The position numbers and the translations under genes are program-made. 64,000 nucleotides of DNA. It comes from CALFBG01 sp045110315 (GTDB lineage: Bacteria > Bacteroidota > Bacteroidia > Chitinophagales > Saprospiraceae). The stretch is from NCBI GenBank assembly GCA_045110315.1, contig JBGCFY010000189.1:12127-76126 (forward strand), read 5' to 3'. Shown here one piece after another: positions 1 to 8,262 of the stretch; the stretch's first letter is position 1, and each line of letters opens with the position of its first letter. Under the pieces are notes generated by a model that was given only the letters and a program-made list of their open reading frames with translations, was not told the DNA's origin and searched no databases.

Positions 1-2787
1 GGTCTGAATGATGATGGTTTTGCAACCCAATCTTATTTCCTCGATTACGACAAAGATGGCGACCTTGATATGTATTTGGTGAATCACCGTCACGATTTTA
101 AGAACAATACCAAATTGAGTCAGCGCATCGACAACGACCTGGTTCCAGAATTGAGCGATAAACTTTTCCGCAACGACGGAAATAATCGTTTTACAGAAGT
201 CGGTAAAGCAGCAGGAATTATGAATAAAGCTTGGGGTTTGAGCGCAACAATCGCAGATTTTAATGACGATGGCTGGGAAGATATTTACGTTGCTAACGAT
301 TTTATGCAACCCGACTATTTATACATCAATAACCAAAAAGGAGGATTTACCAATCAGGTGCAAGATTATATGCGCCATATTTCTTTCTACTCAATGGGCT
401 CGGATATTAGTGACATTAATAATGACGGTTTACCAGATTTAGTGGTTTTGGATATGGTAGCAGAAGACCACGTACGTTCCAAACGAAATATGGCCTCGAT
501 GAGCAACTTCAATTTTTGGAGTATGGTGGAAAGAGGGTATCATTATCAATATATGCAAAATTCTTTGCAGCTCAATAACGGCAAGGGTTCTTTTAGTGAG
601 ATTTCACAACTTGCTGGTATTTCGAAAACCGATTGGAGTTGGGCACCGCTTTTAGCCGATTTTGATAATGATGGTTACAAGGATTTATTTGTCACCAATG
701 GAATTAAAAGAGACGTTACCGACAATGATTTTAAACTTCAATTGGCGGCACTTCAAAAGGCAGGAAAAAAGATCAATTATCAGCAATTGCTTAATATGAT
801 GCCTTCGAATACACAAGCCAATTATATTTTTCAAAATAATGGAGACTTAAGCTTTAGCAAAAAGACGATGGCTTGGGGTTTATCTCGATCGGTAAATTCC
901 AACGGTAGTGCCTATGCCGATTTGGACAATGATGGGGATTTGGATTTGGTTGTTAATAACTTGGATGCGGTGGCCGCAATTTATAAAAATACGAGCAATA
1001 CCGCTAACAACTATTTAGACGTTCAACTCAAAGGAAACACTAAGAATCCAATGGGCATCGGTGCGAAAATTACTTTGCAAAGCGAAGCGGGACTCCAATA
1101 TCAAGAACAATATTTGTCTAGAGGATTTCAATCTTCGGTCAGTCCAGTATTACACTTTGGCTTGGGAAAAACGCCCCAAATCGATCGATTAACAGTTGCT
1201 TGGCCTGATGGTACAGAAAGTATTCTGCAAAATGTAAAAGTCAATCAGCGTCTTGTCGTTGAGCAAAAGCAAGCAAAAAAATTCGCTCGCACGCAGCAAA
1301 AGCCAAAACGTACTTTCCAAGAGCTTGACCCAAAGACCCTAGGGATTGATTATCGCCACCAAGAAAAAAACTACGACGATTTCCTCAAAGAGATTCTATT
1401 ACCACATAAACATTCTCAGCACGGTCCTTATCTCGCGAAAGCGGATGTGAATGGAGATGGATTGGAGGACTTTTTTGTCGGTGGAGCGGCAGGTTCAGCG
1501 GGTGCCTTGTACGTCCAAGATCAAGCAGGGAAATTCCAGCAGTTGAGTGAAAACACTTGGAAAAAGGACAAAGCTTACGAAGACTTAGGTCTCGTATTTT
1601 TTGATGCAGACCAAGATGAAGATTTAGATTTATACGTGGTGAGTGGCAGTAACGAATTTCCGGAACAATCTCCCCTTTTACAGGATCGACTTTATTTGAA
1701 CGATGGAAAAGGCAATTTTAAAAAGGCAAATAATCGCTTACCCAAGATGTTGACGAGTGGCTTACGTGTCCGAGCAGCAGATTTTGATGGCGATGGCGAC
1801 CAAGATTTGTTTGTGGGTGGACGGGTAGTTCCTGCCAAATATCCGCAAACGCCTCGCTCCTACTTATTGCAAAATGATAAAGGCTATTTTAAGGATGTTA
1901 CCAAAAGTATCGCGCCCGAATTAGCCAGTTGTGGAATGGTTACCGACGCCATTTTCACGGACGTGGATCAAGATAAAGATTTAGATTTGTTGGTCGTCGG
2001 AGAATGGATGCCGATTCAATTATATAAGAATGAGCAAAATAAACTGGTGCTGCAAGAGGAACCGAGTCTAGCCAAAACGAATGGTTGGTGGTTTAGCATT
2101 CGTGCGGGAGATTTTGATGGCGATGGCGATCAAGACTATATGGTGGGGAATTTGGGTAAAAACAAGAAATTCAAGGCCAATTACGACAGCCCTTTTCATG
2201 TCTATTGCAACGACTTCGATGATTCGGGCTCTTTGGATATTGTCCTGAGTAGTGAATCTACTGGAACCCAATTACCGGTACGAGGACGAGAATGCTCATC
2301 ACAACAGATGCCATTCATCAAAGAAAAATTTCCTACCTATAAACAATTTGCAGAAGCAAGCCTCGACGATATCTACGGCGAAAAACTAGCCTCTGCAACG
2401 CATCTCGAAGCCTACACTTTTGCGAGTAGCTATCTCCAGAATAATGGAGACGGTAGTTTTGAGCTCATCAAACTTCCAAACCCTGCACAAATTGGTCCCA
2501 TCACTGGAATGTGGATTGACGATTACAATCAGGACAAGGCTTTGGATGTAATTGCGATCGGCAACATCTATGGTTCTGAAGTAGAAACGGTACGCTATGA
2601 TGCCTCCGTTGGAGTTTTATTAGAAGGAAACTCGCAAGCAGCCTTTAAGGCAATCACAAATTTACAAAGCGGGATTCGTACCAATGGAGATGCAAAAGAT
2701 ATCCTTCTCATTGAACGAGGCACACACCCTGCTTTACTCTTGGTAAGTCTGAACAATCAAGCCGTACAAACTTTCCGTCAAAATTAA
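1..2787 (+). CDS. CRTAC1-type VCBS/FG-GAP repeat protein, 5' end outside the window
   Basis: The reading frame is open from base 1, so the gene begins upstream; the first Met in view (base 70) is internal. The visible ~928 residues carry many calcium-binding FG-GAP/VCBS motifs such as DFDGDGDQDLFVGG and DLDNDGDLDLVV, spread over two beta-propeller-like blocks. Between them, at roughly residues 350-425 of the visible part, is an ASPIC/UnbV segment (GIGAKITLQSEAG, then TVAWPDGTES). This order is that of CRTAC1-family proteins, which are exported and probably bind surfaces or carbohydrate in Bacteroidota. The C-terminus (QAVQTFRQN) does not look like a T9SS sorting domain. The signal peptide, if any, lies outside the window. 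Family assignment is strong; the actual ligand is unknown. Confidence 0.9.
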   Translation, partial: GLNDDGFATQSYFLDYDKDGDLDMYLVNHRHDFKNNTKLSQRIDNDLVPELSDKLFRNDGNNRFTEVGKAAGIMNKAWGLSATIADFNDDGWEDIYVANDFMQPDYLYINNQKGGFTNQVQDYMRHISFYSMGSDISDINNDGLPDLVVLDMVAEDHVRSKRNMASMSNFNFWSMVERGYHYQYMQNSLQLNNGKGSFSEISQLAGISKTDWSWAPLLADFDNDGYKDLFVTNGIKRDVTDNDFKLQLAALQKAGKKINYQQLLNMMPSNTQANYIFQNNGDLSFSKKTMAWGLSRSVNSNGSAYADLDNDGDLDLVVNNLDAVAAIYKNTSNTANNYLDVQLKGNTKNPMGIGAKITLQSEAGLQYQEQYLSRGFQSSVSPVLHFGLGKTPQIDRLTVAWPDGTESILQNVKVNQRLVVEQKQAKKFARTQQKPKRTFQELDPKTLGIDYRHQEKNYDDFLKEILLPHKHSQHGPYLAKADVNGDGLEDFFVGGAAGSAGALYVQDQAGKFQQLSENTWKKDKAYEDLGLVFFDADQDEDLDLYVVSGSNEFPEQSPLLQDRLYLNDGKGNFKKANNRLPKMLTSGLRVRAADFDGDGDQDLFVGGRVVPAKYPQTPRSYLLQNDKGYFKDVTKSIAPELASCGMVTDAIFTDVDQDKDLDLLVVGEWMPIQLYKNEQNKLVLQEEPSLAKTNGWWFSIRAGDFDGDGDQDYMVGNLGKNKKFKANYDSPFHVYCNDFDDSGSLDIVLSSESTGTQLPVRGRECSSQQMPFIKEKFPTYKQFAEASLDDIYGEKLASATHLEAYTFASSYLQNNGDGSFELIKLPNPAQIGPITGMWIDDYNQDKALDVIAIGNIYGSEVETVRYDASVGVLLEGNSQAAFKAITNLQSGIRTNGDAKDILLIERGTHPALLLVSLNNQAVQTFRQN

Positions 2788-2863
2788 GGTGTGCTTAACG
2801 CAATACTGTCGGTTGGAGAAAAAGAGCCAATTAAAGTGGGGAAAAGCGAGCCTTGGTGTGACT

Positions 2864-3056
2864 ACAAAAAAGTAGGAGACCTCCAGAAAACTGGAAGACT
2901 CCCTTCACTAAAACGCCTATTAAATTTTTATTCAACTATTGTTTTCTAAATACAGTATAAAGATGGGCTTATTCTGTAGTAAAAAAAAACACAATTCCAG
3001 CTTTTTATCATCTCATTTTATACTTTTTTTATTTTGTATGGAATTATAAATCAAAC
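2864..3056. repeat. Direct repeat, copy 1 (identical 94 bp core)
   Basis: Bases 2864-2957 are identical to 3595-3688; similarity then continues, with substitutions and small indels, to about 3056. Inside the core, 2875-2902 forms an imperfect 12 bp stem (GGAGACCTCCAG / CTGGAAGACTCC) with an AAAA loop. The two copies lie 731 bp apart in the same orientation. No coding frame runs through the element and no transposase is nearby. Confidence 0.9.
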
Positions 3057-3163
3057 TAATAAATTAGAATTATTTTTAATTTATTGGAATTAATTACGAG
3101 AATTATAAATCCAATTTTTGCAAAAAAAGAGTAAAAAAATCACTTTTCTTTGTTTAAATCGAA

Positions 3164-3359
3164 GAAGTTGTTTTAAAATGGGGGTTGAAACTAGTTGTAA
3201 GCGCTTGGTTTTCAAGAGGAAGCTCCATTTTTTTTTCGTAGCCATCGCTGCGGGGAAAAAAATTAGCTGAAATATTGGAAATCAATGGCTTGCAAATAAA
3301 TCATCTATCTAGTTTTAAATAACTTCTAAATAAAGAAGTTCTTAACCCTTATAAAATAC
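3164..3359. repeat. Dispersed repeat, copy A
   Basis: This ~195 bp stretch is recognisably similar to 51221-51423. The best-conserved block is 3195-3232 (TTGTAAGCGCTTGG, then TTTTCAAGAGGAAGCTCC), and both copies end in CCTTATAAAATAC. The copies share the same orientation and order of short blocks but differ by many substitutions and indels. Nothing in it is coding. Confidence 0.65.
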
Positions 3360-3594
3360 CGATTCAATACGCGTTTTATCGCAAAAAGCGATTTAGGTAG
3401 ACGTTTGGACAAAAGCAAGTAGTAGAAATTGTTTAAAGATTCAGGTATCACTCCACTAAAATTTATAGCGAAGTTGTTTTAAAAAAAGAGCTAGAATAGA
3501 TCAATGAAATCGTAGGAAAAGGAAGAGTGAAAATTTAACGATAAGGATTTCCCTACCTTGAAGAGAATGCCAGCTGCCTTGCGTTGACTTAGTC

Positions 3595-3787
3595 ACAAAA
3601 AAGTAGGAGACCTCCAGAAAACTGGAAGACTCCCTTCACTAAAACGCCTATTAAATTTTTATTCAACTATTGTTTTCTAAATACAGTACAAATATGGGCT
3701 TATCCTGATCAATAAAAAAACACAATTAGTTAAATTCATCTTTACAATTTATATTTTTTATGTTTTGTATTAAATTGCAAATCAAAT
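3595..3787. repeat. Direct repeat, copy 2 (identical 94 bp core)
   Basis: Second copy of the element at 2864. The 94 bp core is 3595-3688 and its stem-loop is 3606-3633. The diverged 3' part reaches about 3787. A perfect core next to a diverged tail suggests either recent gene conversion of the core or functional constraint on it. Confidence 0.9.
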
Positions 3788-4065
3788 ACAAAAACCAATT
3801 TAATTATCAATTTAATCGTAAATATCATCTTTGAAAAATCTTATTTTTTTTAAAAAAGCCTTAAATTTTAACTTCTTTATTAAAAATTCATTTTTGTTAA
3901 ACACCAACTTAATATTAACTAGCTTGTATTTGTGGTAAAATAGATCACGATAGCATTGATTTAGAGCTATTTCCACTTGACACCTAACTATAAAAATAGT
4001 CCAAATGAAAAGTATCCGGTAAGCATATCCGGTAAGCCATAATTCAAAGGTTTGTTTTAAAAACT

Positions 4066-4100
4066 AAAAGGAGCAAAGCGCGTATGGCCTTGCTCCTTTT
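4066..4100 (-). terminator. Stem-loop terminator after the BNR gene
   Basis: An 11 bp perfect stem, AAAAGGAGCAA with TTGCTCCTTTT, encloses a 13 base loop. It lies 33 bases past the stop of the minus-strand BNR gene. On the minus strand the right arm is followed by AGTTTTT; the plus strand also has a T-run, so it could act both ways. Confidence 0.7.
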
Positions 4101-4132
4101 TCGATTAATCGTTGTTTTAAACTACTTAAACT

Positions 4133-7100
4133 TTATTTCTTAGGCAACGGTTCTCCTTCAATCCAAGGCGCGCCAGCTGCAATCATATCTTTTGCCAACT
4201 GAGAAATTTTTGTTCGACTTGCCATTAATTTCGTTTGCAAAGCCTGCATTTGCTTATTGACAATGGTTAAACCATTTTTCTGATTCGTCGTCGGTCCATA
4301 GGTAGAATTTCCAATTCCAATACTGATACTAAATAATCTACCACCAATCGTTGGATTTACTTTTTCCCCAGGTTCTTGCCTTGCCATATCTCCATTGAGG
4401 GATTCGTTAATTGCTATGATTTCTTTCCGTAGTTCCGCTAAGCGTTGATCCAAAGAACCCGCCGCTGCACGAGAATGATACAATACTTTTTTCATGCGCT
4501 TCAACTTTGTATGTGCGTTGCCCAAGCTAATCTGCAAAGCGGAATGTTGACGTACCGCCGCTTCGTAATCTCGCCAAAACTTCGCAACAACTTCTGGAGC
4601 CGCTCCTTCCAAAGCACCTTTCCGCAAAGGCACGACTTCAAAATTTTGTGGGCTAGACAACTCCGTAACTACACCATCTACTTCCTTTGATAGACTCGCC
4701 GTGTACGTTCCAGGTGCAGCCATCAACCCTTGTGGAGGTCCGCCCCACATTGGTGCCGGAGGTTCGATCATTCTAATGGCGTTGGGTGCAGGATAGCGTA
4801 AATCCCAAGCTACTCGGTGGAACCCCTTCTTCGTTTTACCAGCTACTCTTCGGACAACCTGCCCTTGACTATCTTTGATGGTCAACCAAACTTTAGCTGC
4901 GGCTTCATTTTTTTCTGCTTCAATTGCTTCCCAACCAGGGAAACTTGCGCTATTTGGGTTTTCTTTTTCTCGTGCCTGTCGCTTTTCTTTTTGAGACGAT
5001 AAATCGTTTTGTAAGTAGTAAGTAAGCACCGCTCCAAAAGGAGGATTCGGAGCCACAAAATGTCCCGCTCCTTGATCTCCTTTGCTTCCATCAAAACCTA
5101 AATGAGAACGAGGAATAAACCACCATGCCTTCCGTGTAGGAAAGAGCGTCGCCTCCGAAGTTAGGGTTGCCTCCGTTACTTCCCGCAAAGCAGAATAATC
5201 ATCTAATACGTAAAAACTACGGCCAAAAGAAGCCCCTACCAAGTCATTTTCTCTACGTTGAATCGCTAAATCTCTAAAAGAAATTGTCGGTACACCTCCT
5301 TTAAGTTGAATCCACTTGTTTCCACCGTTTGGCGAAAAGTAAATTCCAAATTCAGTACCGATAAATAATAAATCTTTCTTCACGTGATCTTGTACCAATC
5401 GCCAAACCAACGTTCGATCTGGCAAGTTTGCACGAATAGATTTCCAAGTTTTACCACGATCTGTACTTTTCAAAAGATACGGTTGATAGTCTCCATATTT
5501 GTGGTTATCCATAGAAACATATACCGTATTTGCATCAAAAAGATCTGCTTTGATATCATTGATGTAAGGCACTTTTGGCATTCCTGCAATCTTACTAACT
5601 TCTATCTTGCGCCAATTCTTTCCGTAGTCTTCGGTAACTTGAATCATCCCATCATCCGTGCCGACGTAAATCAATCCTTCTTGTTTGGGAGACTCTGCAA
5701 TGGAAGTAATCGTGTTGTAATTTGACATTGCCGATAAATCCCAAGCATTATCCCAACTCTGCTGTTTCCCCATAATGGGTAGCGTCAAGCGATTTTGATT
5801 ACGAGTCAAATCGCCAGAAATGGTACGCCAATCATCACCACGGTTATCCGATACCCACAATCGTTGCGAAGCGAAAAATATGCGTTTAGGAGAATGTGGA
5901 CTTACCAAAATCGGTGCGTCCCAATTGAAGCGCTCATAAACTTCCCCTTCTGCGGGTTGCGGCTGAATATCCATTGTTTCGCCGGTAATCATATCAATTC
6001 TAGCAAGTGTGCCTTCTTGCCGCTGACCATACATAATATTAGGGTTGCCAGGTTCCGTTGCAGGTTGATGTCCATCCCAGTCCAATACAACCCTCCAATC
6101 TGAGTTTTGAATACCTTGTACATTATCCGTGCGCGAAGGTCCTCCTTCGGTGCTATTATCTTGGGTTCCCCCGAATATATTATAGAAAGGTTCAGCATCA
6201 TCAACGGCTACTTTATAAAATTGCGTTAAGGGCAAGTTCGCCATGTAACGCCAGTTTTTAGCCAAATCGAAAGATTCGTATACACCACCGTCCGTTCCCA
6301 TCAGTAAATAGTCAGGATCATCTTTACGAAAAGCTAAGGCATGATTATCGGAATGTTTGTGCTTTTCAGTCATGCGCCGAAAAGTCTTACCACCATTCTC
6401 AGAGATTTGCACCCTGACATCTAATAGATAGATACGATCGAATTGATGTGGACAAGCATAAAGTTCTTGATAGTAGTGTGGTCCGGTAGCCCCCGATACA
6501 GCATTTGACATTTTAGTCCAACTCGCTCCCCGATCTGCCGAACGGTAAACACCTCCTTTTCGACGATCTAGTTCAATAGCCGCGTACAAAACATCTGGCT
6601 GTTGTGGGGAAATGGCTAAACCAATTTTTCCTAAATTCGACTTTGGTAATCCTTCCGTTAATTTTTCCCAAGTCTCGCCGCCATCAACACTCCGGTGCAA
6701 ACCAGAACCAGGTCCTCCTCCCATATATGCTGCTACGGTACGATGTCGATCCCAAGTAGCTGCGTATAAAACGTCCGGATTCCGAGGATCGATACTGATA
6801 TCCGTGACGCCCGTCCATTCAGAATTCCCTAAGGTTCGTTTCCAGTTTTTTCCACCATCGGTAGATTTATACAATCCACGTTCTCCACCTTTTGACCAAA
6901 GTGGTCCTTGCGAAGCAACCCAAACCACATCAGAGTCGTCAGGATGCACGATAATTTTGGAAACGTGTTCTGACTTTTTCAAGCCCATATTCTTCCAAGT
7001 CTTTCCACCATCGCCACTGCGATAAACACCATCTCCAAAAGAAAGGTGTCTTCCTCCAACATTTTCTCCCGTCCCGATCCAAACCACATTCGGATTATTA

Positions 7101-7402
7101 GGATCAATGGTAACACAACCGGTTGCGAAGACACTTTCTCGATCAAAAATGGGCGTCCAAGTCACGCCTGCGTTGTGCGTTTTCCAGACACCACCGGAAG
7201 CTACGGCAACGTACCATATATTATCATCCTGAGGATGAATAGCAATATCTGAGATTCTTCCCGACATAAAAGCGGGACCAATGCTCCGCAATTCCAAGCC
7301 TGCGAAATTATCGGCAGACCAAGTGTCGGTTGTTTTGTTTTGAGCAAATAAACTGGTAGCAAAAAGCGTACAGAGGCATAAGAAGTAGTAGTGGGGTCTC
7401 AT
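4133..7402 (-). CDS. Sortilin/BNR-repeat exported protein (VPS10-like beta-propeller)
   Basis: A 1089-residue protein with an N-terminal signal peptide (hydrophobic LCLCTLFATSLFA, cleavage near AQ). The rest is dominated by BNR/Asp-box motifs (SxDGGxTW: RSGDGGKTW, KSTDGGKNW, RSVDGGETW, KSTDRGKTW), as in WD40/YVTN/BNR-like and sortilin N-terminal folds. These are often labelled glycosyl hydrolase in Bacteroidota, but there is no identified catalytic residue pair, so that name should not be taken as function. Past residue ~830 the repeats end. A beta-sandwich-like segment (VWLTIKDSQGQVVRRV) and a helical tail follow. No T9SS sorting domain is obvious. It is probably periplasmic or surface-attached and protein- or glycan-binding. 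Confidence 0.88.
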   Translation of the reverse strand: MRPHYYFLCLCTLFATSLFAQNKTTDTWSADNFAGLELRSIGPAFMSGRISDIAIHPQDDNIWYVAVASGGVWKTHNAGVTWTPIFDRESVFATGCVTIDPNNPNVVWIGTGENVGGRHLSFGDGVYRSGDGGKTWKNMGLKKSEHVSKIIVHPDDSDVVWVASQGPLWSKGGERGLYKSTDGGKNWKRTLGNSEWTGVTDISIDPRNPDVLYAATWDRHRTVAAYMGGGPGSGLHRSVDGGETWEKLTEGLPKSNLGKIGLAISPQQPDVLYAAIELDRRKGGVYRSADRGASWTKMSNAVSGATGPHYYQELYACPHQFDRIYLLDVRVQISENGGKTFRRMTEKHKHSDNHALAFRKDDPDYLLMGTDGGVYESFDLAKNWRYMANLPLTQFYKVAVDDAEPFYNIFGGTQDNSTEGGPSRTDNVQGIQNSDWRVVLDWDGHQPATEPGNPNIMYGQRQEGTLARIDMITGETMDIQPQPAEGEVYERFNWDAPILVSPHSPKRIFFASQRLWVSDNRGDDWRTISGDLTRNQNRLTLPIMGKQQSWDNAWDLSAMSNYNTITSIAESPKQEGLIYVGTDDGMIQVTEDYGKNWRKIEVSKIAGMPKVPYINDIKADLFDANTVYVSMDNHKYGDYQPYLLKSTDRGKTWKSIRANLPDRTLVWRLVQDHVKKDLLFIGTEFGIYFSPNGGNKWIQLKGGVPTISFRDLAIQRRENDLVGASFGRSFYVLDDYSALREVTEATLTSEATLFPTRKAWWFIPRSHLGFDGSKGDQGAGHFVAPNPPFGAVLTYYLQNDLSSQKEKRQAREKENPNSASFPGWEAIEAEKNEAAAKVWLTIKDSQGQVVRRVAGKTKKGFHRVAWDLRYPAPNAIRMIEPPAPMWGGPPQGLMAAPGTYTASLSKEVDGVVTELSSPQNFEVVPLRKGALEGAAPEVVAKFWRDYEAAVRQHSALQISLGNAHTKLKRMKKVLYHSRAAAGSLDQRLAELRKEIIAINESLNGDMARQEPGEKVNPTIGGRLFSISIGIGNSTYGPTTNQKNGLTIVNKQMQALQTKLMASRTKISQLAKDMIAAGAPWIEGEPLPKK

Positions 7403-7758
7403 GGTTGTATGTTTAAAACGTTAAGGAAAGTAGTAAATCATTACGGTATCGATGAAAACAATGAGAAGATCATTGTGTCCTTTGCTCAAAGTACGTAATT
7501 TTTTAAGGAAAGCCAAGTAGATATTTTGGATTATAGCTAAGCAAATATTTTGATGACGGAGGTGGAGACCATATTCTTCCCTGGAAAAGTAAATTTCCTT
7601 CTAATAATCTGTTTTTACGGGTCTTTTCTGGCAATTTTTACCTCGCGCTGACTTCTTATTGCTAAAAAGGTATTTACTTTGCAGGCAAATCGGGAATCTC
7701 CCAGAATTTGACCAAAATTCTCACAGAAGTGGACATCCACTTCACAAATAACTTTGCG
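7403..7758. other. Divergent spacer between the BNR gene and ccmE
   Basis: This 356 bp spacer separates two divergent start codons, so it should hold a promoter for each. I found no full TTG-N20-TAnnTTTG match. The closest to a -7 element for ccmE is TTACTTTG around 7674, which lacks the TA in register. No repeat or RNA structure stands out. Confidence 0.4.
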
Positions 7759-8154
7759 ATGAAAAAAATACACATTGTAGGAATGATAATGATTGCCATT
7801 GCCATTGTCATGATCAGCACCGCAGCGGATGACTTGAGTACATACGCTGATTTTCAGACGGCACGCCAATCTAATTCCTTGGTAAAAATTGCAGGTGTTT
7901 TATCTAAAGATAAGGAAATGCAATACGACCCTGCCATTGATCCTAACTACTTCAGCTTTTTTGTCAAAGATAGTAAAGGAGAAGAGCAAAAAGTCGTCCT
8001 TTACGGAAGTAAGCCACAGGATTTCGAACTTTCCGAACAAATCGTGATTACTGGAAAGATGAAGGATGGTGATTTTATCGCTTCCGATATGTTGCTCAAA
8101 TGTCCCTCTAAATATAAAGATGAAGAGATTTACATTAAGGCAGCGGAAAGCTAG
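7759..8154 (+). CDS. ccmE: Cytochrome c maturation protein CcmE, Cys-type haem chaperone
   Basis: CcmE receives haem from the CcmABCD release machinery and passes it to the CcmF lyase on the outer face of the inner membrane. The protein (131 residues from this Met) has one N-terminal membrane anchor (IVGMIMIAIAIVMI) and an OB-fold ending in DFIASDMLLKCPSKY. In the classical family the haem-linking residue is a His in an H-x-x-x-Y motif. Here it is C-x-x-x-Y (CPSKY), the variant known from several non-proteobacterial Ccm systems. I chose ATG 7759 because an upstream in-frame start at 7708 would put 17 polar residues before the anchor. ccmF follows 108 bases downstream on the same strand. Confidence 0.88.
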   Translation: MKKIHIVGMIMIAIAIVMISTAADDLSTYADFQTARQSNSLVKIAGVLSKDKEMQYDPAIDPNYFSFFVKDSKGEEQKVVLYGSKPQDFELSEQIVITGKMKDGDFIASDMLLKCPSKYKDEEIYIKAAES

Positions 8155-8210
8155 GAAACCTTGCTAGCTACAAATCAGCTAATAAAAAATTCATTTTCTG
8201 TTTTTCTCCC

Positions 8211-8252
8211 AAAGCCAACGCGAAAAACACAGACCGTTTTGTTGGGCTTTTA
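8211..8252 (+). terminator. Possible weak terminator or attenuator between ccmE and ccmF
   Basis: AAAGCCAAC (8211-8219) pairs with GTTGGGCTTT (8241-8250) with one bulged base, and TTTT ends the stem. It lies 11 bases upstream of the ccmF start. The loop is large (21 bases) and the T-run short, so it may only reduce read-through into ccmF or be accidental. Confidence 0.35.
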
Positions 8253-8262
8253 AAATACATTC

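Larger units (their letters stand above)
2788..4132. other. 1.3 kb AT-rich non-coding region with duplicated elements
   Basis: No convincing gene lies between the VCBS gene and the BNR gene. The stretch is very AT-rich. It holds a perfect 94 bp direct repeat inside a longer, more diverged ~190 bp duplication, one copy of a dispersed repeat that recurs near 51.3 kb, a short tandem duplication of ATCCGGTAAGC at 4015-4037, and a terminator at its right end. It could be a remnant of a decayed gene or mobile element, or a site for small RNAs; the sequence does not decide. Confidence 0.6.

Noticed and set aside
6612..7025. 137-residue plus-strand frame inside the BNR gene
   Set aside because: It is a shadow of the repeats on the opposite strand; Pro- and Ser-rich translation with no fold.
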